A DNA stretch of 64,000 nt from Marinomonas spartinae (GTDB lineage: Bacteria > Pseudomonadota > Gammaproteobacteria > Pseudomonadales > Marinomonadaceae), in NCBI RefSeq assembly GCF_900089775.1, contig NZ_FLOB01000012.1:42637-106636 (forward strand), read 5' to 3'. Positions within the stretch are counted from its first letter, which is position 1; each line of letters opens with the position of its first letter. Both the position numbers and the translations under genes were made by a program. The notes beneath the pieces are model-generated. The model did not search any database and was not told where the DNA came from. It saw nothing but the letters and a program-made list of their open reading frames with translations. Positions 1-8,860 of this stretch are shown piece by piece.

Positions 1-943
1 ACATGGCTTCAACATGCTTCGCCATGGACTGTTTCGCGGCTTTAACAATTGCCTGCGGCTCAGTTTGAGATTTCTCACGGTATTCTTCCCAACTCATGCC
101 GATTGGCAAATAGCCATTTAGCGGATCATGGGCAGAGGTTTGGTCCGTTACCATGTCGGGGCGAATGCCACGTTTTACCATTTCAGGTAGGATGTCTGCA
201 GCATTACCACACAATGCGATTGAGACGGCTTTGCCTTCCGCTGTGTATTTCTTGATACGTGCCATGGCGTCATCAAGATCAGTGGCTTGCTCATCCACAT
301 AACGTGTACGTAGACGAAAATCGATACGACTTTGCTGACATTCGATGTTCAAAGAACAGGCACCCGCTAGGGTTGCGGCTAGTGGCTGAGCGCCCCCCAT
401 ACCACCAAGACCTGCCGTTAATACCCAACGCCCCGCTAGCTTACCATCGTAATGTTGGCGACCCGCTTCGACAAAGGTTTCGTATGTCCCTTGCACAATG
501 CCTTGGCTACCGATGTAGATCCAAGAGCCAGCGGTCATTTGTCCATACATTGCGAGGCCTTTGGCATCCAGTTCGTTGAAATGTTCCCAGTTTGCCCAAT
601 GTGGCACCAAGTTTGAGTTGGCAATCAAAACACGAGGTGCGTTGCTATGGGTTTTAAACACGCCCACAGGCTTACCAGACTGAACCAAAAGCGTCTCGTC
701 TGCTTCTAGCTCTTTTAGGGATTCAACGATCTTGTCATAGCACTCCCAATCTCGCGCTGCACGACCAATACCGCCATAAACCACTAATTCTTCTGGGTTT
801 TCTGCAACATCAGGATCTAGATTATTCATTAACATACGCATCGGCGCTTCGGTCAACCAAGACTTGGCGGTGAGAGTGGTACCCGTTGGCGCTTTAACAA
901 CACCTGCGCGGTAACGCTTTTGCGAAATAGTTGGCTTAGTCAT
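1..943 (-). CDS. hutU: Urocanate hydratase (urocanase), 3'-truncated by window edge
   Basis: Second step of histidine degradation: hydrates urocanate to 4-imidazolone-5-propionate in the cytosol, using tightly bound NAD+ as electrophile. The visible 314 N-terminal residues read [14 protein letters not shown] and contain family blocks [46 protein letters not shown] and the glycine-rich [10 protein letters not shown] segment of the NAD site. About 240 C-terminal residues, including the active-site cysteine region, lie outside the window. The ATG at 943 gives the usual urocanase N-terminus. It is divergent from hutF across a 440-bp region with two HutC-like operators, one 35 bp upstream of this start. 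Family identity is certain; completeness cannot be judged. Confidence 0.96.
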   Translation of the reverse strand, partial: MTKPTISQKRYRAGVVKAPTGTTLTAKSWLTEAPMRMLMNNLDPDVAENPEELVVYGGIGRAARDWECYDKIVESLKELEADETLLVQSGKPVGVFKTHSNAPRVLIANSNLVPHWANWEHFNELDAKGLAMYGQMTAGSWIYIGSQGIVQGTYETFVEAGRQHYDGKLAGRWVLTAGLGGMGGAQPLAATLAGACSLNIECQQSRIDFRLRTRYVDEQATDLDDAMARIKKYTAEGKAVSIALCGNAADILPEMVKRGIRPDMVTDQTSAHDPLNGYLPIGMSWEEYREKSQTEPQAIVKAAKQSMAKHVEAM

Positions 944-978
944 GATCCGTACCTTTAAAATGATTGGTTGTTTTTAAA

Positions 979-988
979 TGTATATACA
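979..988. promoter_or_regulatory. HutC-like operator upstream of hutU
   Basis: The perfect 10-bp palindrome TGTATATACA lies 35 bp upstream of the hutU start, where a repressor would block its promoter. The core matches the TGTA-N2-TACA type of site described for HutC of pseudomonads. A related repeat lies before hutF and a weaker one before hutC. Assignment is by sequence resemblance and position only. Confidence 0.65.
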
Positions 989-1305
989 ACTAAATAAAAA
1001 CATAATTTTTAAAAGCGCCTGTTGCAAGCTTTTTTTCTATCTTTCGGGTTTTTTTAAAGCAATAAAGACGGTAAAAACGAATGAAAATTTAAAAAACGTC
1101 TTACTTAATAATAATTTGAGGCCTTTGCATGATGTTACGAGCGATACCAAGACGCGACAAAAACAGACGAAAAAGCGGAGTTTATAGCTATAAATGAGCA
1201 TTTTGAGTCTATTTTTAACAAAGTATTGGCAAGCGCAGTAGTCGTGCAAAAGTCTCAGGTTAAAAATAGGCTTTATAAATAAACCCAAAAGAGAAGAAAC
1301 GCCAT

Positions 1306-1319
1306 CTTGTATGTACAAG
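1306..1319. promoter_or_regulatory. HutC-like operator upstream of hutF
   Basis: CTTGTATGTACAAG has perfect 6-bp arms (CTTGTA/TACAAG) around a 2-bp centre. It ends 64 bp upstream of the hutF ATG. It shares the TGTA-N2-TACA core with the site before hutU, and hutC is the next gene but one. It is the best-formed of the three candidate sites. Confidence 0.7.
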
Positions 1320-1383
1320 TTATTTTCCATTACACTCATATTTGTCAACCACACAGCAACCCTGTCCAACTCAGGAATTGATT

Positions 1384-2808
1384 ATGCCCAACAACAACCA
1401 GACGGATCTCTTTGATAACAAGCGCCTTCCCCAAACCTATTTTGCTAAACGGGTGCTATTGCCTTCTGGTTGGGCAAATAATGTGCTTTTTTCTATCAAA
1501 AACGGTCAATTCCTCTCATTTGAGCGAGACAGCACACCAACGACAGGCAGTCAGAGGCTGACAGGCCCCGTCCTACCAACAATCGCCAACCTGCATTCTC
1601 ATGCCTTTCAGCGGGTAATGGCAGGGGCGGCGGAGGTCTGCCTCAATCCCAACGATAGTTTTTGGAGTTGGCGCGATTTAATGTACAAAATCGTGCAGAA
1701 ACTGACGCCTGACGACGCGCGTGTCATCGCGACTCAGCTTTATATTGATATGCTAAAAGCGGGCTACACCCAAGTGGGCGAATTCCACTATTTACACCAT
1801 GGTTTGGGTGGAAAGCACTATGATCAAGTGGGTGAGATGGCGAACCAGCTTATTGCAGCGGCGGACGACTCTGGCATGGGGTTAACGCTACTACCGGTAC
1901 TCTATTCCCATTCTGGCTTTGGTGGTCAGGCGCCCAATGCAGGCCAAGCTCGGTTTATCAACTCGACAGAGTCGTACCTCAAGCTGCATCAAGCTTGCCA
2001 GTCTAAGATTAACGATCACCCACATCATAAATTGGGCGTCTGTTTTCATTCATTGCGTGCTGTGACTAAGCCTCAAATTGAGACGGTACTCAACACCCTT
2101 AATGCGTCGTATCGCGATACTTGCCTAATCCATATTCATATTGCAGAGCAACAAAAAGAAGTCCAAGACAGCTTGGCTTATAGTGGTCAGCGACCTGTGG
2201 AATGGCTACATAGCGAAATTGGTCTAAATGAGCGTTGGTGTTTGGTTCATGCCACCCATTTAACCGAGAGCGAGCGTCACGCCATTGCCAAAAGCCAAGC
2301 CGTCGTTGGATTGTGTCCGACAACGGAGGCGAATTTAGGGGATGGTATTTTTCCTGGCGTCGCCTTTGAACAAGACAATGGCCGTTGGGGCATCGGCTCT
2401 GACAGCCATGTGAGCCTATCGATTGTCGAAGAGCTGCGAACCTATGAATACGGACAACGTCTACGCGACCAACAACGCAACCGCTTGTATCGCGCAGATC
2501 AAACCCGCGTTGGCGATAACCTTTACCTACAAGCGTTACGGGGCGGCAATCAAGCCTGTGATGTGTCATTGGGATTAACGAAAGGTAACCGGGCTGACTT
2601 TATGGTACTCGACGAGTCTCACCCTTTTATGGCGGCAAGCGAACCCAAAGATCTGCTCAATCGCTGGCTGTTTGCCAGCAATGAAAACCTTGTTAAAGAC
2701 GTCTTCGTAGCAGGCAACCACATCATTAAAAACTTCCACCACCAGCAAGAAGAAAACAGCCGACAGGCTTTTATTCAAGTTATTAAAAAGGTGATGTATA
2801 ACACTTAA
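1384..2808 (+). CDS. hutF: Formimidoylglutamate deiminase
   Basis: Zinc-dependent amidohydrolase converting N-formimidoyl-L-glutamate to N-formyl-L-glutamate and ammonia, the five-step histidine route seen in Pseudomonas. Of 474 residues, metal and active-site blocks are LHSHAFQRVMAG (H71, H73), HIHIAEQQKEV, LVHATHL and GIGSDSHVS. I chose the ATG at 1384 because AGGA lies 7 nt upstream and the product then starts like HutF; the frame is open to a TTG at 1342. Its TAA directly abuts the stop codon of convergent hutC with no spacer. A downstream N-formylglutamate deformylase (HutG) is not in the window. Confidence 0.95.
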   Translation: MPNNNQTDLFDNKRLPQTYFAKRVLLPSGWANNVLFSIKNGQFLSFERDSTPTTGSQRLTGPVLPTIANLHSHAFQRVMAGAAEVCLNPNDSFWSWRDLMYKIVQKLTPDDARVIATQLYIDMLKAGYTQVGEFHYLHHGLGGKHYDQVGEMANQLIAAADDSGMGLTLLPVLYSHSGFGGQAPNAGQARFINSTESYLKLHQACQSKINDHPHHKLGVCFHSLRAVTKPQIETVLNTLNASYRDTCLIHIHIAEQQKEVQDSLAYSGQRPVEWLHSEIGLNERWCLVHATHLTESERHAIAKSQAVVGLCPTTEANLGDGIFPGVAFEQDNGRWGIGSDSHVSLSIVEELRTYEYGQRLRDQQRNRLYRADQTRVGDNLYLQALRGGNQACDVSLGLTKGNRADFMVLDESHPFMAASEPKDLLNRWLFASNENLVKDVFVAGNHIIKNFHHQQEENSRQAFIQVIKKVMYNT

Positions 2809-3564
2809 TTAACGCCCAAAGTGCCCAAACAGCTGGAAGCGGGAACCCGGGTGCAGCAAGCGCGCCACGGTAATGATATCGTCTCCCGCCCAAGTACGAC
2901 GATTAATCTGTAAGCATGGTTCGGTAGGCGAAATCTGCAAACGTTCGCACTCCGTTGGGGTTGGCAACACCGCTTCGACCAAATGCTCCCCTTCCGTCAT
3001 GGGAGCGGTAGTCATTAGGTATTCATAGGAGGTGTGTTTGGAAAAGTCTTGCTTATCATAATCGGGTGCGCGACTGGCATTCACGATGCGCTCTTCGATT
3101 TGAATCGGCAGATCGTCTTCATAATGGATCACCACGGAACGGAAAATACCATGATTGGTGCGCACCCCCAGCATCACGGCTTCTTCTACACTGGCTTTAG
3201 CGGATTCCAGCACCAATAACTCCGAACGGTGCTGATGGCCACGAGCAATAATCTCTTCGGCAATGTTATGCACTTCAAACAAAGCAGAATGGGCTTTCTT
3301 TTCTGCCACAAATGTTCCAAGGCCCTGATGACGAACCAATATCCCTTCAGCGGTTAATTCCCGCAATGCACGATTCACTGTCATCCGGCTCACGCCGAGG
3401 GCTTTCACCCATTCCGCCTCAGATGGGACGCGCTGATTCACTTGCCACTGACCATGACTGATTTTTTGGGTGATAGCCTGCTTTAGTTTGGCATAAATGG
3501 GCTGTGACGCATCGGGCATGTCATCAAATAAATGCGCAAGCATTGATAGAGTGTCTTCTGACAA
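2809..3564 (-). CDS. hutC: Histidine utilisation repressor, GntR/HutC family
   Basis: Urocanate-responsive repressor of the hut genes. An N-terminal winged helix (about residues 20-90, with VPSEAEWVKALGVSRMTVNRAL) is followed by a UTRA effector domain (about 105-245, containing IEERIVNASRAPDY and LQINRRTWAGDDIITVARLLHPGSRFQLFG), the classic HutC ending. The first in-frame start is TTG at 3564 with GGA 7 nt upstream; an ATG at 3543 would remove seven residues and is equally plausible. It is convergent with hutF and lies downstream of cytochrome b561. A HutC-like repeat at 3632-3643 upstream suggests autoregulation. Confidence 0.93.
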   Translation of the reverse strand: MSEDTLSMLAHLFDDMPDASQPIYAKLKQAITQKISHGQWQVNQRVPSEAEWVKALGVSRMTVNRALRELTAEGILVRHQGLGTFVAEKKAHSALFEVHNIAEEIIARGHQHRSELLVLESAKASVEEAVMLGVRTNHGIFRSVVIHYEDDLPIQIEERIVNASRAPDYDKQDFSKHTSYEYLMTTAPMTEGEHLVEAVLPTPTECERLQISPTEPCLQINRRTWAGDDIITVARLLHPGSRFQLFGHFGR

Positions 3565-3631
3565 TGGAATATCCGTTTGCTGATGAATGAAGTGCTATTA
3601 TATCGCGACGCTCAAGCATCAAACAATAGAC

Positions 3632-3643
3632 TTGTATAGACAA
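3632..3643. promoter_or_regulatory. Possible HutC autoregulatory operator
   Basis: TTGTATAGACAA is an imperfect inverted repeat with one mismatched pair, matching the hutU and hutF sites in its TTGTAT and ACAA ends. It lies about 70-90 bp upstream of hutC, in the 122-bp gap below the cytochrome b561 gene. The imperfect arms make this weaker than the other two. Confidence 0.45.
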
Positions 3644-3686
3644 CTCAAGCTAACATGCGCATTTCTTCTTGTGACAATACCGACGA

Positions 3687-4343
3687 TTATATCGGCATCA
3701 TCCATAATACAGCCAACCAAGCAAGCCCGATGACCAGTGACAGAACGATGCCCAAGCGAGGCGTCTGTACTTGTACAGGCCCCGTTAGCCCTTTCTTTTT
3801 GCCGTGCAGCATGGCGAGAAATAGCCGTTCCTTAAGATGAATTTCATGGAACAAAACTGCCAAGATGTGTAAGGCCACTAATGCCAATAAAATATTAGGT
3901 AAAGTATGGTGAATGGTTGAAATACGATCTAGCCAATCATCGGAAGCATAACCATTGAAAGGGCCGAACCAAAAGATCTGATCACTGGTAAACAGTCCCG
4001 TCAACCATTGGAGGCTCAACCCAAGAAATAATACGACCACCATTAATGCGCCAATCGGATTATGACCCGCATAGTGCTCATGATGTCCGGTAAGCAATCC
4101 TTTCACATAAGAGAAGACTACCTTAGGAGAACGTACAAACTGCCCAAAACGCGCATAATGAGACCCCCAGATGCCATATAAAACACGAGCTAGGATTAAC
4201 GCGGACAAACTATACCCCATATAAAAATGGTATTTGAACCAGTCACCTCCTTCATTACCAGTTATGATCAACCCCGTAAACAAAAGCGCCATCAACCAAT
4301 GACTGACTCGAATCGGCCAATCCCATACTAATTCAGATTTCAT
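3687..4343 (-). CDS. Cytochrome b561 family protein
   Basis: A 218-residue inner-membrane di-haem b-type cytochrome with four predicted transmembrane helices. It begins MKSELVWDWPIRVSHWLM, where the early His in VSHW is a typical haem ligand. Further candidate ligands lie in HHEHYAGHNP and in HHTLPNILLALVALHILAV. Such proteins pass electrons between the quinone pool and periplasmic or low-potential partners; the partner here is unknown and no cytochrome c gene is adjacent. AGGA lies 10 nt upstream of the ATG. hutC follows on the same strand after 122 bp, but an operator-like repeat between them argues for separate control. Confidence 0.88.
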   Translation of the reverse strand: MKSELVWDWPIRVSHWLMALLFTGLIITGNEGGDWFKYHFYMGYSLSALILARVLYGIWGSHYARFGQFVRSPKVVFSYVKGLLTGHHEHYAGHNPIGALMVVVLFLGLSLQWLTGLFTSDQIFWFGPFNGYASDDWLDRISTIHHTLPNILLALVALHILAVLFHEIHLKERLFLAMLHGKKKGLTGPVQVQTPRLGIVLSLVIGLAWLAVLWMMPI

Positions 4344-4600
4344 GTTTGTTTTTTCCTATGCAATAACCGCATTCGTTCGCTAAAAATATCTCATCAGACT
4401 ATTTTTAACGAAGGCAGTTTAACGGGCGTATTTTGCTTGAGATATTAGCAAGCATCATCACCCTGTTAAATCTCATCATAGTAGACAAAAAACCGCCATA
4501 AGTTCATTTCACTCATGGTATTTATTTGTCTATTGAGTCTAGACGCTTTTTTTCTTTTCTTAATTAGCATAACAACGCCATATAACAAGGAGTGAACACC

Positions 4601-5632
4601 ATGTTGCTAGGCTTTCTCTTTATTATTGTTTTAGCCTGTCTGGCCATTGGCTACAGCTATCTTTTTAAAGGCCGATTTTTTGCGAGGCAAAGCCTCGTTA
4701 TTGACCTACCTTTTGACGTCGTATCAGAAAACCTAAAGGATCTAAGCAACTGGCCACAATGGATACCTTGGCTACTCTTTGAAGCGGATACAAAAGTGCA
4801 TTATGACTATTCCCATGCCGGAGAAACCACTCTATTACCCTCATGTTTAAGCTGGAAAGGTAAGCTCATTAAAGAAGGGTATATCCTCATGGAGCCAGCA
4901 CGTTCCAGCGCTAGCTATTGTCATGCTGTTATCGAGGCCAATGCGTTTTATCCGAGGGATGTGTTTCTTAGTATCGACCTCACCAAACAAGGCTCCCATA
5001 CGGGAATTAACTTGCAACTCACAGGAAGTGTCCCTTTTCTATTGCGTTACAAAACGGCCTTACTAAAAATTCGTGCAAACAAAGACCTTGAGCTGTCCCT
5101 ATTACGATTAAACGCCCATTTGGTTCAATACAGCCAACGCACGGATTACGAATTTGCCAATCCTTCCTATACATTTTTAGAGACAACGCAACTTGGCCAT
5201 TTTGATGCCGTTACTCGCCCTTTTGAGGCAAAAGACCAATCGATTTCACAAAAAATGGAGCAGGGCTTTCACGATTTATTCACGGCTCTTGGCCCACAAA
5301 ACCCAATCGCTGGGCACCGCTTTGCCCTCTATAGCAAAGCCGATCCGATTCATCATGACTTTGACGGAATCCTAGGGGCATTAGTACAAAATGTAGAGCC
5401 CTGCGACCTGCACCCCGAACGGATCACCCTTAACGGGACATACCTGCAATTACTCTACCATGGTAGCTATCAACACTTATCCTTGGCATGGCATGTGATC
5501 CACAACATGATGCGCTTACAAGGCCATCGACCAGATAAAAAGCACCCGAGTATAGAGATCTACGAAATGGGACCAGGCCAAACCAACAGTCCAAAAGAGT
5601 ACGTTACAAAGGTATGTTTACCAATTAAGTAG
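4601..5632 (+). CDS. SRPBCC-domain protein with GyrI-like C-terminal half
   Basis: A 343-residue protein anchored by one N-terminal transmembrane helix (LGFLFIIVLACLAIGYSYLF). Residues about 25-165 resemble the SRPBCC/polyketide-cyclase fold (FDVVSENLKDLSNWPQWIPW), a hydrophobic-ligand cavity. Residues about 190-343 look like a GyrI/AraC effector-binding domain (GHFDAVTRPF, FALYSKADP, YLQLLYHGSY). AAGGAG at 4587-4592 sits 8 nt before the ATG at 4601, favouring it over the GTG at 4592. Domain names are from pattern recognition; the ligand is unknown. It is transcribed away from cytochrome b561. Confidence 0.75.
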   Translation: MLLGFLFIIVLACLAIGYSYLFKGRFFARQSLVIDLPFDVVSENLKDLSNWPQWIPWLLFEADTKVHYDYSHAGETTLLPSCLSWKGKLIKEGYILMEPARSSASYCHAVIEANAFYPRDVFLSIDLTKQGSHTGINLQLTGSVPFLLRYKTALLKIRANKDLELSLLRLNAHLVQYSQRTDYEFANPSYTFLETTQLGHFDAVTRPFEAKDQSISQKMEQGFHDLFTALGPQNPIAGHRFALYSKADPIHHDFDGILGALVQNVEPCDLHPERITLNGTYLQLLYHGSYQHLSLAWHVIHNMMRLQGHRPDKKHPSIEIYEMGPGQTNSPKEYVTKVCLPIK

Positions 5633-5701
5633 CTTTTTTATTCGTCAAGAGTAAAATCAAAAATGAAGAAGTCTAATACCTACTCACTTTAAGGATGAAA
5701 A

Positions 5702-5920
5702 ATGATGATCTCTGACCACCAGCTCTGGTTTATAGACCGCGCATTTGAGTTAATAATTACGATTGCCTTTTTCTACGTTTTTAAACATCTTTTTCATATA
5801 AATAATAGTTGGTTATTAGCTTTTTTGGCCGTTTCCTCAAGTTTTTTAATCGCTGGTGTTGTCTATAAACAGGTTGAAAAAACTAAACTGTGGGCAAAGC
5901 TTCGGTCCAATCAACAATAG
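5702..5920 (+). CDS. Small two-helix membrane protein
   Basis: A 72-residue protein with two hydrophobic stretches, LIITIAFFYVFKHLF and LLAFLAVSSSFLIAGVVY, and a basic tail ending KLRSNQQ. AAGGA lies about 8 nt before the first ATG, a good translation signal that supports a real gene. It follows the SRPBCC protein by 69 bp on the same strand and may be cotranscribed. I do not recognise a family; the two-helix hairpin with a cytoplasmic tail is all that can be said. Confidence 0.6.
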   Translation: MMISDHQLWFIDRAFELIITIAFFYVFKHLFHINNSWLLAFLAVSSSFLIAGVVYKQVEKTKLWAKLRSNQQ

Positions 5921-6117
5921 AGTCCTTCCCCTGTACCATGCCCATATTCGGGACTTTTTTGCGGTTCTAGATAGAAGTGCCCTATTCCTTTAGAGTATGC
6001 TCATTACTAACGCCCCCAACACATGATGCTGAGCATTCTTGATGGATCAAGGGTCGCGAGCATTACGCTTTAAGCATACGTAGCAAATACCTTTTAAACG
6101 AATAAGAGCCGATTACG

Positions 6118-7410
6118 ATGACAACTCTCTATCAGGACCATCTCACTGTATTACAACAACGCTATGAAGCCGCCTTAACACACTTCCAATGTGATGCCGT
6201 AGTACTGGCGTCAGGTCATAAACAATATTACTTCCAAGACGACCATACAGCGCCCTTTCATAGTTACTCTGGTGCCCAACAATGGCTTCCATTTACCTTA
6301 AGCGCGGAAACCTATCTCATTATTGAAGCAGGCAAAAAACCGCGTATTGTGTGGCCGATTCGTGATGATTTTTGGCACGCACCAAATCCCGTTCCCGCTG
6401 GTGAGTGGCAGGATAGCTGGGACATTACCCCCGCCCGTCGTGACGATAAATGGTTTCAAGGTTTACCAGAAAAATGTGCCTGGCTTGGCCCCGAACCACA
6501 AGATTTTGCTTATGTTATCCCAGGTTTTAATACCTATGTGGATTTTGCCAAAGCGGTGAAAACCCCTTATGAAATAGCCGCTATTCAACGTGCTAGCGTC
6601 CGTGGCGCAAAAGGACACCTTGCCGCAAGGGATGCCTTTTTAAATGGCTTGAGTGAATTTGAAATTCATTTGGCCTATTTACAAGCCAGCCAACAAACCG
6701 CCAACCAAGAACCTTACCCTAGCATTATAGGCGTCAACGAACATGCTTCGGTGCTGCATTATGAACACAAAGACTTTGATCGTAGCGCCAATCCACTAAC
6801 CTTGCTGATTGATGCTGGTGCCACGGAGCATGGTTATGCCAGTGATATAACGCGCACCTTTACCAAACAAGACGATGAGTTCCGAGCTTTGGTCAAAAGT
6901 CTGGACAGTGCCGAGCAAGAAATGGCAAAAAAAGCCTTGTCTGGCATGTCCTATCCTGAACTCCACCAAGAGGCTCTGCGAACCATTGCTGGTATTCTCC
7001 AGGACCATAAAATTTGCTCGTTGAGTGTGGATGAACAAATTTCAAAAGGTATTACACAAACCTTCTTCCCCCATGGCCTTGGACATTTGTTAGGGTTGCA
7101 GGTGCACGATGTAGGCGGCTTTCATCAGGATGTGTTAGGCACTCGCCGTGAGCCTGATGCGAATGCGCCTTTCTTACGACTGACCCGTACATTAGAAGAA
7201 AACATGGTGCTCACCATCGAACCCGGCCTATATTTTATCCCCATGCTGTTGGACAAAATGCAGGCTGAGATACCACAACACGGGTGTAATATGGCACTCA
7301 TTAAGCAACTTATCCCCTATGGCGGTATTCGTATTGAGGACAATATCGTTGTAAAAGACGAAGCGCCAGTTAACTTAACCCGACAAGCCTTCTCTGAGTG
7401 CGAAGCGTAA
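6118..7410 (+). CDS. pepQ: Xaa-Pro dipeptidase
   Basis: Dinuclear-metal (Mn2+) peptidase of the M24B 'pita-bread' family, splitting X-Pro dipeptides in the cytosol. PepQ enzymes also hydrolyse some organophosphates. The 430-residue length is normal for PepQ. Metal ligands are visible as Asp in LIDAGATEHGYASDITRTF, His in HGLGHLLGLQVHDVGG, Glu in TIEPGLYF and Glu in RIEDNIVV. The N-terminal 150 residues form the creatinase-like non-catalytic domain. The ribosome-binding site is weak. It stands as a single gene, followed by an inverted repeat at 7428-7478. Confidence 0.95.
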   Translation: MTTLYQDHLTVLQQRYEAALTHFQCDAVVLASGHKQYYFQDDHTAPFHSYSGAQQWLPFTLSAETYLIIEAGKKPRIVWPIRDDFWHAPNPVPAGEWQDSWDITPARRDDKWFQGLPEKCAWLGPEPQDFAYVIPGFNTYVDFAKAVKTPYEIAAIQRASVRGAKGHLAARDAFLNGLSEFEIHLAYLQASQQTANQEPYPSIIGVNEHASVLHYEHKDFDRSANPLTLLIDAGATEHGYASDITRTFTKQDDEFRALVKSLDSAEQEMAKKALSGMSYPELHQEALRTIAGILQDHKICSLSVDEQISKGITQTFFPHGLGHLLGLQVHDVGGFHQDVLGTRREPDANAPFLRLTRTLEENMVLTIEPGLYFIPMLLDKMQAEIPQHGCNMALIKQLIPYGGIRIEDNIVVKDEAPVNLTRQAFSECEA

Positions 7411-7761
7411 ACCATTAAGTCTTATAAACCACAAGCGATGCGATTTTGGAGCATAAGTAAAATAATCGCGCTTGTGGTCGTTAGCCAAAGGGATTGGAAC
7501 CACGGCAAATCACAGTAAATGATATCTTCTGATGCGATTATGATGAATTTTATCCTAAAAATATGGCTACTAATCGATTATCCATCACTAAAATAGTATA
7601 AAATTTGCTGGATTTGGAATAGATAAACTCTTTTATCATTCACGAATCATAAGCTAAAGTAATCGCCTTTACCGTTTATTTGCCCCATTTGGGTAAATGA
7701 AAATAATAATAAACGTTTGACCTTAGCTCATTTATTTTGCATAAGGCTAACCGGAGACTCC
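7411..7761. other. Intergenic region between pepQ and tctC
   Basis: This 351-bp stretch has no credible gene. It contains a long inverted repeat (7428-7446 against 7464-7478, arms built on ACCACAAGCG and CGCTTGTGGT) that may end pepQ transcription although no T-tract follows. An AT-rich part at 7550-7720 should carry the tctCBA promoter. I could not fix a convincing -35/-10 pair. Confidence 0.5.
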
Positions 7762-8754
7762 ATGAAAAAAACAGTACTAACACTACTCACGGCCCTGTCA
7801 CTATCCTCAACAGCAAGCTTTGCTGCCTACCCTGACAAGGACATTCAAGGCATTATCCAATGGGGAGCTGGCGGCTCAACGGATACGGTCATGCGTTCCA
7901 TCGCGCCTCATGTCGAAAAGCTTCTCGGTACAGACATTATTCTCACTAACAAAACAGGTGGCGTGGGGGCGATTGCCACCAAGTATGTTTATGCTAAACG
8001 CGCCGACGGTTACACCCTGCTCATGGGAGCAGAAAACCCACAGATGTATAAAGTCTTAGGCTTAGGGAAGATCGATTACAGCGATATGATCCCCATTGAT
8101 ATCTTAGCCCGTGGCACGCCAATCATTGTTGCTAATAGCAACGCGCCTTATAACAACATGGAAGAGTTTCTAGACTATCTTCATAACCATCCAGACCAAG
8201 TAAAAATAGGCTCAACAGGCAAAGGCGGGATGACCTCACTGGTGCTTGCCATGCTTAAGTCTCAAACTAAGATGAATTACATCAGTATTCCTTACAATGG
8301 TGACGGCCCAGCGTTAACCGCGATTCAAAGTGGTGCTATAGATGTCATGCCTGCCGTATTAGGCGCGGCCATTGAGCAAGTGAAAGCGGGTCGTATGAAG
8401 GTCATTGGACTGATCGACAACGAGCCCAATAAATTACTTCCCAACATAAAACCAGTAACAGACACCTTGCCGGGGATGAAAAAGTATCTGCCATGGGGGC
8501 CTTTTTTTGGTGTGTTCGTGAAAAAAGGCACGCCTAAGGTAGCAGTTGAAAAACTACAAACCGCATTCCACAAAGCCGCGTTGAACCCTGACTTTATTAA
8601 ACTTATGGATAAACGTGGTTACAGCATTTTGAATATCAGTGGTAAAAAGGCAAGAAACTTCTTGGACTCCTATCGCTCAACTTCTTCTTGGTTAGCATAC
8701 GAAGGCGGAGTCGCGAAAATATCCCCTGCTAAATTCGGCATTCCAAAACCTTAA
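7762..8754 (+). CDS. tctC: Tripartite tricarboxylate transporter substrate-binding protein
   Basis: Periplasmic solute receptor (Bug family) of a TTT transporter. The product is 330 residues; residues 1-21 are a signal peptide (MKKTVLTLLTALSLSSTASFA, cut before AYPDK). The mature protein has the family blocks GAGGSTDTVMRSIAPHVEKLL, TNKTGGVGAIATKYVY and IPYNGDGPALTAIQSGAIDV. GGAGA lies upstream of the ATG at 7762; the frame opens earlier at 7717 without signals. tctB and tctA follow on the same strand. The ligand is unknown; homologues bind citrate and aromatic carboxylates. Nearby protocatechuate and shikimate genes make an aromatic or cyclic carboxylate an attractive guess. Confidence 0.93.
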   Translation: MKKTVLTLLTALSLSSTASFAAYPDKDIQGIIQWGAGGSTDTVMRSIAPHVEKLLGTDIILTNKTGGVGAIATKYVYAKRADGYTLLMGAENPQMYKVLGLGKIDYSDMIPIDILARGTPIIVANSNAPYNNMEEFLDYLHNHPDQVKIGSTGKGGMTSLVLAMLKSQTKMNYISIPYNGDGPALTAIQSGAIDVMPAVLGAAIEQVKAGRMKVIGLIDNEPNKLLPNIKPVTDTLPGMKKYLPWGPFFGVFVKKGTPKVAVEKLQTAFHKAALNPDFIKLMDKRGYSILNISGKKARNFLDSYRSTSSWLAYEGGVAKISPAKFGIPKP

Positions 8755-8805
8755 TACTGCGAACGATGTGGGATCTCATGCTGACGATCTCACTCATCAT
8801 CAAAC

Positions 8806-8835
8806 AGGAGAGTCGCACTTGCCTGCGGCTCTCCT
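8806..8835 (+). terminator. Hairpin between tctC and tctB
   Basis: AGGAGAG at 8806-8812 pairs with CTCTCCT at 8829-8835, with CGCA/TGCG extending the stem inside. The run after it (TGTATT) is only moderately T-rich. Placed 50 bp after tctC and 26 bp before tctB, it would suit a partial terminator or RNA-stabilising stem giving more receptor than membrane subunits. Confidence 0.6.
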
Positions 8836-8860
8836 TGTATTGGCATAACCTGGAGTCTAT

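Larger units (their letters stand above)
944..1383. other. hutU-hutF divergent intergenic region
   Basis: A 440-bp AT-rich stretch separates the divergent starts of hutU and hutF. It holds two HutC-like inverted repeats, at 979-988 near hutU and 1306-1319 near hutF, and the hutF ribosome-binding site AGGA at 1373-1376. Two short open frames on either strand here lack ribosome-binding sites and recognisable content, so I do not call genes. Separate operators about 330 bp apart suggest two promoters individually repressed by the same regulator. Confidence 0.7.

Noticed and set aside
978..1369. Two short open frames on opposite strands in the hutU-hutF gap
   Set aside because: Low-complexity, Lys/Phe-rich translations of AT-rich DNA with no translation signals; they overlap each other and the operator sites.
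3765..3778. CTGTAC-TT-GTACAG palindrome resembling a HutC site
   Set aside because: It lies inside the cytochrome b561 coding region and its TGTA and TACA halves are 4 bp apart instead of 2, so it does not match the other hut sites.
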